The position numbers and the translations under genes were made by a program. From positions 744,001-808,000 of the forward strand of contig OZ244849.1 in assembly GCA_965220875.1 (NCBI GenBank): a DNA stretch of 64,000 nucleotides, written 5' to 3'. Of this stretch, positions 35,757-44,476 are shown piece after piece. The notes beneath the pieces were generated by a model. That model saw only the letters and a program-made list of their open reading frames with translations, ran no database searches and was not told the DNA's origin. Source of the DNA: WTFY01 sp965220875. GTDB taxonomy: Bacteria; Pseudomonadota; Gammaproteobacteria; UBA4575. Every line of letters begins with the position of its first letter. Positions within the stretch are counted from its first letter, which is position 1.

Positions 35757-37163
35757 TTATTTTCCCGTTGATGTGACGCGCATCACTGTCACGGTACCGC
35801 GCTTCTCGTTGGCACTGAACAGGTAATGCTGGCCGTCATGCTCGTAATGGACCAGGCCTTCCGGTGCAAATCGGGTGCCGGTGCCGGCCTCGGGGTCGAC
35901 GGGTTCCATGTCCATGACTTTCGGCTGCCCGGGATCTGCCAGGGATACCAGGGCGATGGCATCCGCACGTTCCAGCGCGACAGCCGCATACAGTCTGCCG
36001 TCTACTTCAAAGCTGACAACACTTTCCGGTTCGGAACCCTTGTTGTCACTGCGTCCATCCGGGTAAAGGCCTGCAGCGTGCGCCATCCGGTCCAGCTGAT
36101 CGCCGGTATCTGAAATCAGGACTCCTGTAGAACTGTCGAACACGCTGAGCGTGCGCCCGCCTCCTGCAGGCTTGTTCCCGGTCACCTTGCCAGCCTTGGG
36201 GTCGGTATCGCCTTCATCTGCAGTCAGCAGGAATCTTCCATCCGGACTGACGGCTATTCCGTCAGGTTCACGCAGTGCCCGCAGTGTCGTGGAAAATTGC
36301 ACTTTCCCGTCGTCTTTGATATCTGCCAGGTGTTCGGTCATGCCCAGCCCGAATACATTTGAAATGGTCGCAGTGGCCGTATCCACGATAAGTACGCCGT
36401 TGTTTTCCTGCAGGGAAACGAACGCTCTGGCACTGTCGGGGGCGAACACCACATACTCGGGTTCCGTGTTGGCTGGCAGGTTGTCCTTGACCGGGATTTC
36501 CATCTCTTCGCCGCTGTTGCCGCCCGTTACGATTCTCGGGAATTTCCGTGCATGGGACCTGTCCAGCATGCCCTTGACCTGGCTGAAGTCCTCAAGAGAT
36601 ATCTGCGTAACCCGCGTATCCTGCAGGCCGTCCCCGAGCAGGATGTGCGTGATGCTGCCTTCGGGGGACTCGTAGTGCCTGCCCGCATAGCGGTAGGCTT
36701 CACCCTCGTTGGCGACCACCAGATGCCTGCCGTCTGGGCTGAAAACCAGGCTGTCGGGATGCACACCGGCTGGAAAGGCCTTCAGCAACCCGCCCGTTGC
36801 GGCATCGTGCACCTGGATGCGACCGGCAGAAAACGGGTCAGGATCGATGACCGCAACGGCAAAAAAGTTTTCCAGGGGATGGAAGGCCACCGAGCTGATC
36901 TCCTCACCGTCCGTGATAGGGAAACGATGCAGAAATTCCGGTGCCGCGGGTTTTTCAATCGAGAGGATATCGACGGTGCCGTTTGTGCTGCAGGACAGTG
37001 CGAGGCGCCTTGAGCTTTTCTGGATGCTGAGGATCTCCGTGTTCTTGCTGATATCCCTGACATTGTAGATTCCGGCCGTTTCAAGCTTCAGGTCTGCGCC
37101 TGCTGCCGGTGCAGCGGAGACCAGCCAAAGTGTAGCTGCAATGAGAGCGAAAGGTAGTTTCAC
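35757..37163 (-). CDS. Secreted beta-propeller protein (choice-of-anchor I / phytase-like type)
   Basis: The GTG at 37163 (after CAGGA) gives a clean signal peptide ending AAPAAGA and a mature protein of about 445 residues. Repeated blades are evident: SVAFHPLENFFAVAV, SLVFSPDGRHLVVANEG, YVVFAPDSARAFVSLQEN, GIAVSPDGRFLLTADEGD and GLVHYEHDGQHYLFSANE. This pattern matches choice-of-anchor I or esterase-like phytase-family propellers. It follows the phosphate porin, separated by a terminator stem, so partial read-through expression is likely. A role in scavenging organic phosphate is inferred from context only; no catalytic residues are recognised. Confidence 0.7.
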   Translation of the reverse strand: MKLPFALIAATLWLVSAAPAAGADLKLETAGIYNVRDISKNTEILSIQKSSRRLALSCSTNGTVDILSIEKPAAPEFLHRFPITDGEEISSVAFHPLENFFAVAVIDPDPFSAGRIQVHDAATGGLLKAFPAGVHPDSLVFSPDGRHLVVANEGEAYRYAGRHYESPEGSITHILLGDGLQDTRVTQISLEDFSQVKGMLDRSHARKFPRIVTGGNSGEEMEIPVKDNLPANTEPEYVVFAPDSARAFVSLQENNGVLIVDTATATISNVFGLGMTEHLADIKDDGKVQFSTTLRALREPDGIAVSPDGRFLLTADEGDTDPKAGKVTGNKPAGGGRTLSVFDSSTGVLISDTGDQLDRMAHAAGLYPDGRSDNKGSEPESVVSFEVDGRLYAAVALERADAIALVSLADPGQPKVMDMEPVDPEAGTGTRFAPEGLVHYEHDGQHYLFSANEKRGTVTVMRVTSTGK

Positions 37164-37182
37164 GGCATGTCCTGGGCTATAC

Positions 37183-37210
37183 AAAAAAGGCCGCCTGTGA
37201 GGCGGCCTTT
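37183..37210 (-). terminator. Intrinsic terminator after the porin gene
   Basis: On the minus strand the 7-bp GC stem GGCCGCC/GGCGGCC with a 5-nt loop (37207-37189) is followed by six T residues (37188-37183). It separates the porin from the beta-propeller gene, whose GTG is only about 20 bp further on, so it likely acts as an attenuator. The flanking A-run means it could also work on the plus strand. Confidence 0.85.
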
Positions 37211-37233
37211 TACAGGGGAAGTATCAAACGTGG

Positions 37234-38484
37234 TCAGAATACGTACTGGGCGCGGAAGGATACGGCCTGGCCGTCCTCATCTTGTCCCGGGTCCACTTTG
37301 TTTGCGTGGTCGGTATCAACGTCCAGATAGTTCAGCATGAGCTTTACGTTCTTGGTCGCATACCAGTTCACTCCCACCGTGAACAACTCGAACTCATTCT
37401 TTTCTGCCACGTCATCTATGTCGAGTTCACCGTCCTCGTACTTGGCAACAAGTTCAACCGCTCCGTTCGGCCCCTTGGGCTTCACCTTGTCGAACTTGCC
37501 GGACTTGCCTTTGTACCCTCGGGTTTCACCCGTGACAATGTAGCTGGCCTGAAGATAGAAACCTTCTGCTTCTACATCACCCAGACCTTTGTAGTCAGCA
37601 CCTGCTTCTGCCTCTCTTCCATCAAAGTCCACGTTGCGGTATTCGCCCTGAAGGGAGAACGGACCGAATACTGCGGCTGCTTCGAGTCCATACTGATCCG
37701 CGTCATCGACGGCAATTTTATGGTCAATGGGCCTGGAACCTATTGTATGGACACCCAGGCGTGTGCGGAAACGCTTTTGTCCATCATCTCCGAAGTCACG
37801 GGATGCAAAGGATCCCGCCAGATGCATGAAGCTGTCCTCGCCCACTGAGAAGTGCCCGCCGACGCGGCCGGCAATACTGTATGCATCGCTGCCATCGTCG
37901 TCTTCGTTATCTTCATCGATCAGGGCGGCCTGCCAGAACACCGGCTTGCTGTGACCGTGCAGCGCGAACTGGAAGGAAGGCTTGCCTGCCAGGAATCCCA
38001 GTTCCGGGGTTGGAGACCGTTCGATGGTGCTGATCCACTTTGAGCTGGTCAGTTCTTCCAGGCCAAAAGGCGCCTTGAACCGGCCCACTTTTGCTGTCCC
38101 GATGCCCATGCCCTTGTAGGAGATCACGGCCGTGTCCATTTCGGCTTCGCCTTCGTCAATATCGACCGTGAACTTGTAACCCCAGTTCTTGCCGGAGGTG
38201 CCCTTCAGTGTCACGCGGGTGCGGCGAAACTCGGATTCCGAGGAGGAGTCGTCCTGATCGTGGTTGACTTCGCTCCACAGGCCGTCGTAACTGTCATAGT
38301 CGTACATGATACGACCACCGATTGCGAAGCTGTTGCCGTTGTTCGATTTGATTTTGATGCCGCCACCCGTCGTGCTGATCTTGAGCTCTTCCTTTGACGT
38401 CACAGCCCCGGCAAATACCACCGAGCTGGAGCTAAAGACTGCGGCAACGCCGACAGCGCAAAGTAACTGCAGAGTACGTCTCAC
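37234..38484 (-). CDS. OprO/OprP-type phosphate-selective porin
   Basis: Outer-membrane channel for phosphate or polyphosphate. A signal peptide (about 1-25, ending VVFAGA) precedes a beta-barrel that ends in Phe (FRAQYVF), the outer-membrane insertion signal. Family motifs are SFAIGGRIMYDYDSYDG, EFRRTRVTLKGTSGKNW and APFGLEELTSSKWISTIERS. At 416 residues it fits the porin O/P family. A four-unit Pho box lies upstream and a terminator downstream. Confidence 0.92.
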   Translation of the reverse strand: MRRTLQLLCAVGVAAVFSSSSVVFAGAVTSKEELKISTTGGGIKIKSNNGNSFAIGGRIMYDYDSYDGLWSEVNHDQDDSSSESEFRRTRVTLKGTSGKNWGYKFTVDIDEGEAEMDTAVISYKGMGIGTAKVGRFKAPFGLEELTSSKWISTIERSPTPELGFLAGKPSFQFALHGHSKPVFWQAALIDEDNEDDDGSDAYSIAGRVGGHFSVGEDSFMHLAGSFASRDFGDDGQKRFRTRLGVHTIGSRPIDHKIAVDDADQYGLEAAAVFGPFSLQGEYRNVDFDGREAEAGADYKGLGDVEAEGFYLQASYIVTGETRGYKGKSGKFDKVKPKGPNGAVELVAKYEDGELDIDDVAEKNEFELFTVGVNWYATKNVKLMLNYLDVDTDHANKVDPGQDEDGQAVSFRAQYVF

Positions 38485-38570
38485 GAGATAACCTCCCTAG
38501 TGTGATTTGTAGTGAGTTGTCCTGTCTTATACTGCTGATCGAGAATTTCAGAGGGCCCATCCTAGGGGGC

Positions 38571-38614
38571 TTGTATGAAATGAAAGTGAATAAATTGTTA
38601 TAGTTTTGTTACAT
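38571..38614 (-). promoter_or_regulatory. Four-unit Pho box upstream of the phosphate porin
   Basis: On the minus strand four contiguous 11-bp units read ATGTAACAAAA, CTATAACAATT, TATTCACTTTC and ATTTCATACAA; each keeps T-(A/C)-A-(C/T) at positions 4-7, as in PhoB half-sites. A possible -10 TAGGAT follows at 38564-38559. It is the longest array in the window. Confidence 0.8.
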
Positions 38615-38745
38615 GAGCGGTATGGTTCCTCGGGTTGTGCCCATTGGTGATCCTTGAAACAGGACCGGGACGAATGATCGTATGCCCCAGTTTTGCGTTG
38701 CCCAGGCACTGGAAATGAGGAATATTTGTGCCGGTACTACAGGTT

Positions 38746-38773
38746 GTTCACGCAGATGTAATAGTCGTGTAAT
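38746..38773 (+). promoter_or_regulatory. Pho box upstream of phoB
   Basis: GTTCAC (38746-38751), TGTAAT (38757-38762) and TGTAAT (38768-38773) repeat with exact 11-bp period and end 53 bp before the phoB ATG. This fits PhoB autoregulation. With the porin array it accounts for the control content of the 342-bp spacer 38485-38826; nothing else is seen there. Confidence 0.75.
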
Positions 38774-38826
38774 AAAAATTGAAAATAATCAGGGTGTTTA
38801 CTTCCACTAATGTCAGGAATACCACC

Positions 38827-39573
38827 ATGCCAAACCAGAATGCAGTCGAAACACTGCAGGATTCCAGTACTTATGCCAAGCCAATGAACGGCAAGCGCAT
38901 CCTGTTGGTTGAAGACGAACGTCCGATACGGGAAATGGTAACGTTTGCCCTCACTCAGGATGGCTACCAAATTGATGAGGCGGAAGACGGCGCGACGGCG
39001 GAAGCCAAGATGGCCGAGCACCTGCCAGACCTGGTCCTGCTGGACTGGATGTTGCCGAATGTGAGCGGACTGGAACTGCTGCGCCGATGGAAGCGTAATC
39101 AATCCATGCAGGAGATCCCGATTATCATGCTCACGGCGCGGGTTGAAGAGCGTGACAAGGTTGACGGGCTGAACTCGGGAGCGGACGACTACATTACCAA
39201 GCCTTTTTCGGTCAAGGAGCTGTCCGCACGGATTCGTGCCGTGCTGCGCCGGGGTGCGAGTATCCTCGATGACCAGATCCGTGTCGGCCCCCTCCAACTG
39301 GATTCCAAGGCGCATCGTGTCTATGCGGACGGGCAGCCCATCAGCCTGGGACCGACCGAGTTCAGGCTGCTCGAGTTTTTCATGAGTCACCCTGACCGGG
39401 TCTACACCCGTACCCAGTTGCTGGATTACGTGTGGGGTCGCAACATGTATGTGGAAGAGCGAACCGTGGATGTGCACATCGTGCGCCTGCGAAAGCTTCT
39501 CAAGCCCCTGGAATGTGGCAAGATGATCCAGACGGTCCGCGGGTATGGATACCGGTTTTCAGCCACGCAGTAA
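38827..39573 (+). CDS. phoB: Phosphate regulon response regulator PhoB
   Basis: OmpR-type regulator of 248 residues activated by PhoR when phosphate is scarce. The receiver domain has the acidic pocket LLVEDERPIREMV and phospho-acceptor Asp in LVLLDWMLPNVSG (about residue 73), and TKPF. The winged-helix DNA-binding domain has LGPTEFRLLEFFM and YVEERTVDVHIVRLRKLL. It carries about 19 residues before the usual PhoB start; ATG 38827 has AGGA upstream, whereas the inner ATG at 38884 has none. The stop overlaps the phoR start. Confidence 0.96.
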   Translation: MPNQNAVETLQDSSTYAKPMNGKRILLVEDERPIREMVTFALTQDGYQIDEAEDGATAEAKMAEHLPDLVLLDWMLPNVSGLELLRRWKRNQSMQEIPIIMLTARVEERDKVDGLNSGADDYITKPFSVKELSARIRAVLRRGASILDDQIRVGPLQLDSKAHRVYADGQPISLGPTEFRLLEFFMSHPDRVYTRTQLLDYVWGRNMYVEERTVDVHIVRLRKLLKPLECGKMIQTVRGYGYRFSATQ

Positions 39574-40883
39574 TGTCATTTGGCGCATGGTTGTCCGAAC
39601 TCAATCGAGTACTGGTCGTATTCGTGCCCTGCGTGGTACTCGGCCTGGCCACCGGGCACCTGCAGGAGTTCATCATGGTCGGGCTTGTCGTGTATGGCGT
39701 GTGGACGGTTGCCCAGATGGTAACCCTGAGGCAATGGCTCGAAGGTGGCGCCCGCACGGACGATGCGCCTGAGTATCTGGGTCTGGCGGATCAGCATGTT
39801 TCCTGCATCGTGGACATTCAGAAAGAATACATGGACAGGCAGGACTCGCTGGAGGAGTTTGTTGGCCAGTTCAATGAAATGATCGCGGCATTGCCGGATG
39901 CCGTGGTCGTGTTGAAGGTGTCCGGAGAGATACAGTCTTTCAATCGTGCGGCGCATGACCTGCTCCAGATCAATCCGGCCAGTGATGTGCACAGCCGAAT
40001 CACCCAGCTTTTTCGTGACCCCTCCTTCAACGACTACTTCCATGCCGGCCAGTACGATGAGCCTCTGGAAGTGCATGGTTCGGAGGTCGGGGGAAAGGAG
40101 CTGAGCATACGGATCATCCCTTTTGGCCAGGACCGTCTGCTCCTGATTGCCCAGGACATGTCGCAGGCGGCCCGGGTCTATGCGATGCGGCGCAGTTTCA
40201 TCTCCAACGCTTCACATGAACTGCGAACTCCGCTGACTGTAATTCTCGGCTACCTGGAAACCTTGTCCGAACACCCGACGCTTCCGAAGGAATGCCGGAT
40301 TGCCGTGCATTCAGCAGGCCTTCAGGCCCAGCGCATGAAGCAGCTGGTCGAGGATCTGCTGGCCCTGTCGAGCATTGAGTCAACCGCTTCAGTTGCCAAG
40401 GAATCTTCCGTGGTTCCGGTCCCTTCCGTCGTCATGGAAGTCGTCAAGGAAGTCCGGCTCTCTCCGGGAGTTGCCGCTCACGACATCCGGGCGCGTATCG
40501 AGACAGATGCCGGTCTGAAAGGGGACCTGCGGGAAATTCACAGCATTGTTTCCAATCTGGTCAACAATGCAGTCAAGCATACCGAACCCGGCACGGATAT
40601 CCAGGTAATCTGGAAGCTGGGAGATAGCGGTTCGGCGCAATTGACAGTCTCCGATACCGGACAGGGAATTGCGCCGGAACACATTGATCGGCTGACGGAG
40701 AGGTTTTACCGTGTCGATGCGGGGCGCTCGCGAGAGAAAGGGGGAACAGGGCTGGGCCTGTCCATTGTCAAGCATGTGGTGGAAAGACACGAAGGGCGTC
40801 TGATGATCAGCAGTGAACTCGGTCAGGGAGCCTGTTTCACGTGCAGCTTTCCTGCCAAGCGGCTGTCTTTCGACAATTCCTGA
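39573..40883 (+). CDS. phoR: Phosphate regulon sensor histidine kinase PhoR
   Basis: Two N-terminal membrane helices with almost no periplasmic loop (about residues 12-50), a charged linker, a PAS domain (about 100-195), and HisKA/HATPase domains. The H box is SFISNASHELRTPLTVILGY with His at about 215; the N box is SNLVNNAVKHT and the G boxes are DTGQGIAPEHI and GGTGLGLSIVKHVVE. The lack of a sensory periplasmic domain fits sensing through Pst/PhoU. ATG 39573 overlaps the phoB TAA by one base (TAATG). Confidence 0.96.
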   Translation: MSFGAWLSELNRVLVVFVPCVVLGLATGHLQEFIMVGLVVYGVWTVAQMVTLRQWLEGGARTDDAPEYLGLADQHVSCIVDIQKEYMDRQDSLEEFVGQFNEMIAALPDAVVVLKVSGEIQSFNRAAHDLLQINPASDVHSRITQLFRDPSFNDYFHAGQYDEPLEVHGSEVGGKELSIRIIPFGQDRLLLIAQDMSQAARVYAMRRSFISNASHELRTPLTVILGYLETLSEHPTLPKECRIAVHSAGLQAQRMKQLVEDLLALSSIESTASVAKESSVVPVPSVVMEVVKEVRLSPGVAAHDIRARIETDAGLKGDLREIHSIVSNLVNNAVKHTEPGTDIQVIWKLGDSGSAQLTVSDTGQGIAPEHIDRLTERFYRVDAGRSREKGGTGLGLSIVKHVVERHEGRLMISSELGQGACFTCSFPAKRLSFDNS

Positions 40884-40919
40884 AACCGCATCTGCGTTCT
40901 GACCGGGTTTATAAACCTG

Positions 40920-40963
40920 GGTTCATAAAACTGTAATAAATCACCCATAACCTTGTAACACTT
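40920..40963 (+). promoter_or_regulatory. Four-unit Pho box upstream of pstS
   Basis: Contiguous 11-bp units GGTTCATAAAA, CTGTAATAAAT, CACCCATAACC and TTGTAACACTT; the second matches the PhoB half-site CTGTCATAAAT at 10 of 11 positions. A -10-like TATAAG lies at 40983-40988, and the pstS ATG is 55 bp from the array. Confidence 0.85.
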
Positions 40964-41018
40964 CAGGTTCACCATGGGCCGGTATAAGAAATACATTTCG
41001 TAATCTAAGGAGTTATAC

Positions 41019-41999
41019 ATGTACAAGATTTTTGGTAAGTGCAATGCACTGCTGATCACTTTGCTGGTACTGCTGCCCTTTTCCGTGTCGGCCGAAGTCA
41101 AGGTCGACCAGGAACTCGGGGAATATGCCGCGACCAGTGGCGTTTCAGGCAACCTGTCCAGTGTGGGTTCGGACACGCTGGCCAACCTGATGACACTGTG
41201 GGCTGAAGAGTACAAGCGGTTCTATCCGAATGTTAACATTCAAATCCAGGCTGCGGGATCCTCGACGGCCCCGCCTGCCCTGACGGAGGGGACTTCCAAC
41301 CTCGGGCCGATGAGTCGCAAGATGAAAGACAAAGAGATTGCAGCCTTTGAGAAGAGGTTTGGTTACAAGCCGACCCCTGTTCCGGTTGCAATCGATGCGC
41401 TGGCAGTGTACGTGCACAAGGACAACCCGATCGAGGGCATGTCCATCGCAGACGTGGATGCAATTTTTTCCAGCACCCGCAAGTGCGGCGGAAGCATGGA
41501 TCTGGCCACCTGGGGCGAACTTGGTCTGGAAGGCGATTGGGCCAGGCGTGACATTCAGCTTTTCGGACGCAACTCCGTTTCCGGCACCTACGGTTATTTC
41601 AAGAAGAAAGCGCTGTGCAAGGGTGACTACAAGTCTACCGTGAACGAACAGCCAGGTTCTGCCTCCGTGGTGCAGTCCGTCTCTTCATCATTGAACGGCA
41701 TTGGCTATTCCGGCATCGGGTACAAGACATCCGGTGTGCGAGCTGTTCCGCTGTCGAAAACGGCTGAGCCGGAGCGTGTGGAAGCCACGCCTGACAATGC
41801 CATTTCTGGAGTATACCCCTTGGCCCGTTTCCTGTACGTGTATGTAAACAAGGCGCCCGGGAAACCCTTGTCGCCCCTCGAGGGAGAATTTATCAAGATG
41901 GTTCTGGCAACACAGGGCCAGAAGGTCGTAGTAAAGGACGGCTACATTCCGCTGCCGGCGAAAGTGGCGTCCAAGGCGCTGGCCAAGCTTGAGCTCTAG
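41019..41999 (+). CDS. pstS: Phosphate ABC transporter periplasmic binding protein PstS
   Basis: High-affinity phosphate capture in the periplasm. Signal peptide of about 25 residues (ending FSVSA). Phosphate-site loops are SSVGSDTLANL, AAGSSTAPPALTEGTSNLGP and RNSVSGTYGYF. The 326-residue length and the SGTYGYF motif fit the PstS group found in Pseudomonas-like genomes. TAAGGAG precedes the ATG. A strong terminator separates it from pstC, consistent with a binding protein made in excess. Confidence 0.95.
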   Translation: MYKIFGKCNALLITLLVLLPFSVSAEVKVDQELGEYAATSGVSGNLSSVGSDTLANLMTLWAEEYKRFYPNVNIQIQAAGSSTAPPALTEGTSNLGPMSRKMKDKEIAAFEKRFGYKPTPVPVAIDALAVYVHKDNPIEGMSIADVDAIFSSTRKCGGSMDLATWGELGLEGDWARRDIQLFGRNSVSGTYGYFKKKALCKGDYKSTVNEQPGSASVVQSVSSSLNGIGYSGIGYKTSGVRAVPLSKTAEPERVEATPDNAISGVYPLARFLYVYVNKAPGKPLSPLEGEFIKMVLATQGQKVVVKDGYIPLPAKVASKALAKLEL

Positions 42000-42078
42000 G
42001 CCAGCTGGAAGACAACAAAAAGCCTGGATTGAACCGGGCCCGCAGCCAACTCGAGGTCTGCAAACAGTAAGCCAGTTG

Positions 42079-42108
42079 AGGCCCTGATATAATGTCGGGG
42101 CCTTTTTT
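42079..42108 (+). terminator. Intrinsic terminator between pstS and pstC
   Basis: The 9-bp stem AGGCCCTGA/TCGGGGCCT (one G-U pair), loop TATAATG, and six T residues form a strong intrinsic terminator. The loop and left arm also spell TGATATAAT (42085-42093), an extended -10 promoter element, so a promoter for pstC may be superimposed. Confidence 0.85.
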
Positions 42109-42170
42109 AAAGACAATCAGGTTTGCATCCACAGACCAGGCATCAGGGTTCCCCAGACACAACAAGAATC

Positions 42171-44453
42171 ATGACACCGAAATCAGGTTCCAAAACCGCA
42201 CTCGTACCCAAGCCACTTGAGTTCAACCAGAATCTTTGGCAAAGACGGGCCATCCGGAATTTTCTGGCCCGTTACCTGGTCGGTGCCGGCGGGATTGCCG
42301 TCATCGGTTCGATCATCCTCATATTCGTCTTCCTGTTTGCCGTGGTATTTCCCCTGTTCAAGGGTGCACAGATGCATCGAGTCACGAGTTATACCCTGCC
42401 TGAGGCGGGCGCCGGGGATACCCTGCTGTATTCGACAGAAGAACAGGCAGAAATCTCCATGCGTCTGGATTCGAAGGGGACGGTACATTTTTTCTATGTG
42501 GATACCGGTACAACCGTACAGAAGGTTGACCTGCTGGCGGATCTTGATGCCAGCGGGATCAGCAGCTGGACCCGAATCAACATCGAAAACAACATTATCG
42601 GGCTGGGGCTGGACACCGGGCAGCTCCTGGTATTCCGGCACAGTTATGACCTGAGGTACGACGACGATCGTCGGACCATCATCCCCAGAATTACCTTTCC
42701 GTACGGCGAGTCGCCCATTGATCTGGACTTGGGCGGGCAAGAGCTGATGCATATCGCAGTAGGGGATAACGAAGAGGGCCTGACCGTGTTCGCCTATACC
42801 GAAGACGGCGCGAGCCTGGTGGATTTTGAAAAGGTGTCGTCATTCCTTGATGAAGACGAGCTGGAACTGGAAATGACCAGCCGGGTGAAATTGCCTTATG
42901 TCGATACTCCGACACGTGCCTTGCTGTCGCCCGAAAGACAATGGCTTTACCTGCTGAACCGGGAGGGTGTGATTTCCTATTATGATGTGCGTGCCAAGGA
43001 CAGGCCCGTGCATGTCGAGGATGTCTCGCCGCTGTCCAATGACCGAACGCCTGCCTCGTTCGAGTTCCTGATCGGTGGAATTTCGGTACTTCTGGGTGAT
43101 GACCAGGGCAATATCCATCAGCTGTTTCTGGTGCGCGATGACGACGGTATTCATCACCTGGCCGATATCAGGCAGTTCAACAGCGGGGATGCGAAGATCT
43201 CGAGTATTACAACCGAGCAATTGCGCAAGGGATTCCTGGTCACGGATGATGCGGGCAACGTCTCGATTTTTCACACCACCGCCTCCAGGCACCTGCTGAG
43301 CGAGGGGATTTCAGATCGCCCCCTCAAGCACCTCAGCATTGCACCGAGAAGCGACAAGATCCTGGTCGAAGACAGCGCCGGTGCGCTGCATGTCTGGAAG
43401 CTGGACAGTGAACATCCGGAAGCTTCGTTCAGTTCGATCTGGGGCAAGGTCTGGTACGAGAGCTACGAAAAACCGGAGTTCGTATGGCAGTCGTCCTCTG
43501 CATCCAGTGATTTTGAACCCAAGTTCAGCCTGACTCCACTTACCTTTGGAACATTCAAGGCGGCATTCTATGCCATGCTGCTCGCCATGCCGCTTGCCAT
43601 ATGCGGAGCCATTTTCACGGCCTATTTCATGGCCCCGAGAATGCGGGGTCTTGTCAAGCCGACGATTGAGGTGATGGAGGCGCTGCCTACCGTGATTCTC
43701 GGGTTTCTCGCAGGTTTGTGGCTGGCACCTTATGTGGAGGCCCACCTGCCAGGAATCTTCGTCTGCCTGCTGGTGATCCCTGTGGGGATGTTTCTTGCCA
43801 GCCTGATCTGGTGGTATGTGCCGGAAAATGTCAAGTTGCTCATCCCGGACGGGTGGCAGGCGGCGCTATTGATTCCCATCGTCCTGATTTGTGGCTGGAT
43901 GGCCCTGGCATTGAGCCCCTGGATGGAGAACACGCTGTTCGATGGCAACATGAGAATCTGGATCACCGATACCATGGGAATCGGTTATGACCAGAGAAAT
44001 TCAATCATAATCGGTATTGCAATGGGGTTTGCCGTGATCCCTACCATCTTCTCCATTGCAGAGGATGCGGTGTTCAGCGTACCCAAACACCTGACTGCAG
44101 GGTCTCTTGCGCTGGGCGCGACTCCCTGGCAATCCCTGGTACGGGTCGTGCTGCCTTCTGCCAGTCCCGGAATCTTTTCAGCAACCATGATCGGGCTTGG
44201 TCGTGCAGTGGGAGAAACCATGATCGTGCTCATGGCTACCGGAAATACTCCTGTTATGGATTTCAGCATCTTCGAGGGGATGCGCACGCTTTCTGCCAAC
44301 GTGGCGGTGGAACTGCCGGAGTCGGAAGTAGACAGCACGCATTTCAGGATACTGTTCCTGGCCGCGCTGGTGCTGTTTGTGTTCACGTTCTTCTTCAATA
44401 CCGTGGCGGAGATCGTTCGCCAGCGGTTGAGGGAAAAATACAGCACGCTTTAG
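42171..44453 (+). CDS. pstC: Phosphate ABC transporter permease PstC, enlarged
   Basis: Inner-membrane permease of the Pst importer. The C-terminal permease core (about residues 460-760) carries the EAA-type loop LTAGSLALGATPWQSLVRVVLP and family motifs GAIFTAYFMAPRMRG and EALPTVILGFLAG. Between the first helix (about 40-65) and the core lies a periplasmic insert of nearly 400 residues with beta-propeller-like repeats (TRALLSPERQWLYLLNREG, EFLIGGISVLLGDDQGN, FLVTDDAGNVSIFH). E. coli PstC is about 320 residues; long forms occur in pseudomonads. The ATG at 42171 is chosen over an upstream TTG. Confidence 0.92.
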   Translation: MTPKSGSKTALVPKPLEFNQNLWQRRAIRNFLARYLVGAGGIAVIGSIILIFVFLFAVVFPLFKGAQMHRVTSYTLPEAGAGDTLLYSTEEQAEISMRLDSKGTVHFFYVDTGTTVQKVDLLADLDASGISSWTRINIENNIIGLGLDTGQLLVFRHSYDLRYDDDRRTIIPRITFPYGESPIDLDLGGQELMHIAVGDNEEGLTVFAYTEDGASLVDFEKVSSFLDEDELELEMTSRVKLPYVDTPTRALLSPERQWLYLLNREGVISYYDVRAKDRPVHVEDVSPLSNDRTPASFEFLIGGISVLLGDDQGNIHQLFLVRDDDGIHHLADIRQFNSGDAKISSITTEQLRKGFLVTDDAGNVSIFHTTASRHLLSEGISDRPLKHLSIAPRSDKILVEDSAGALHVWKLDSEHPEASFSSIWGKVWYESYEKPEFVWQSSSASSDFEPKFSLTPLTFGTFKAAFYAMLLAMPLAICGAIFTAYFMAPRMRGLVKPTIEVMEALPTVILGFLAGLWLAPYVEAHLPGIFVCLLVIPVGMFLASLIWWYVPENVKLLIPDGWQAALLIPIVLICGWMALALSPWMENTLFDGNMRIWITDTMGIGYDQRNSIIIGIAMGFAVIPTIFSIAEDAVFSVPKHLTAGSLALGATPWQSLVRVVLPSASPGIFSATMIGLGRAVGETMIVLMATGNTPVMDFSIFEGMRTLSANVAVELPESEVDSTHFRILFLAALVLFVFTFFFNTVAEIVRQRLREKYSTL

Positions 44454-44476
44454 GGTACGGTCAGCCAGGTCAACCT

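Noticed and set aside
37164..37184. TTG start for the beta-propeller gene
   Set aside because: It would begin inside the terminator T-run; the GTG at 37163 has CAGGA and begins a clean signal peptide.
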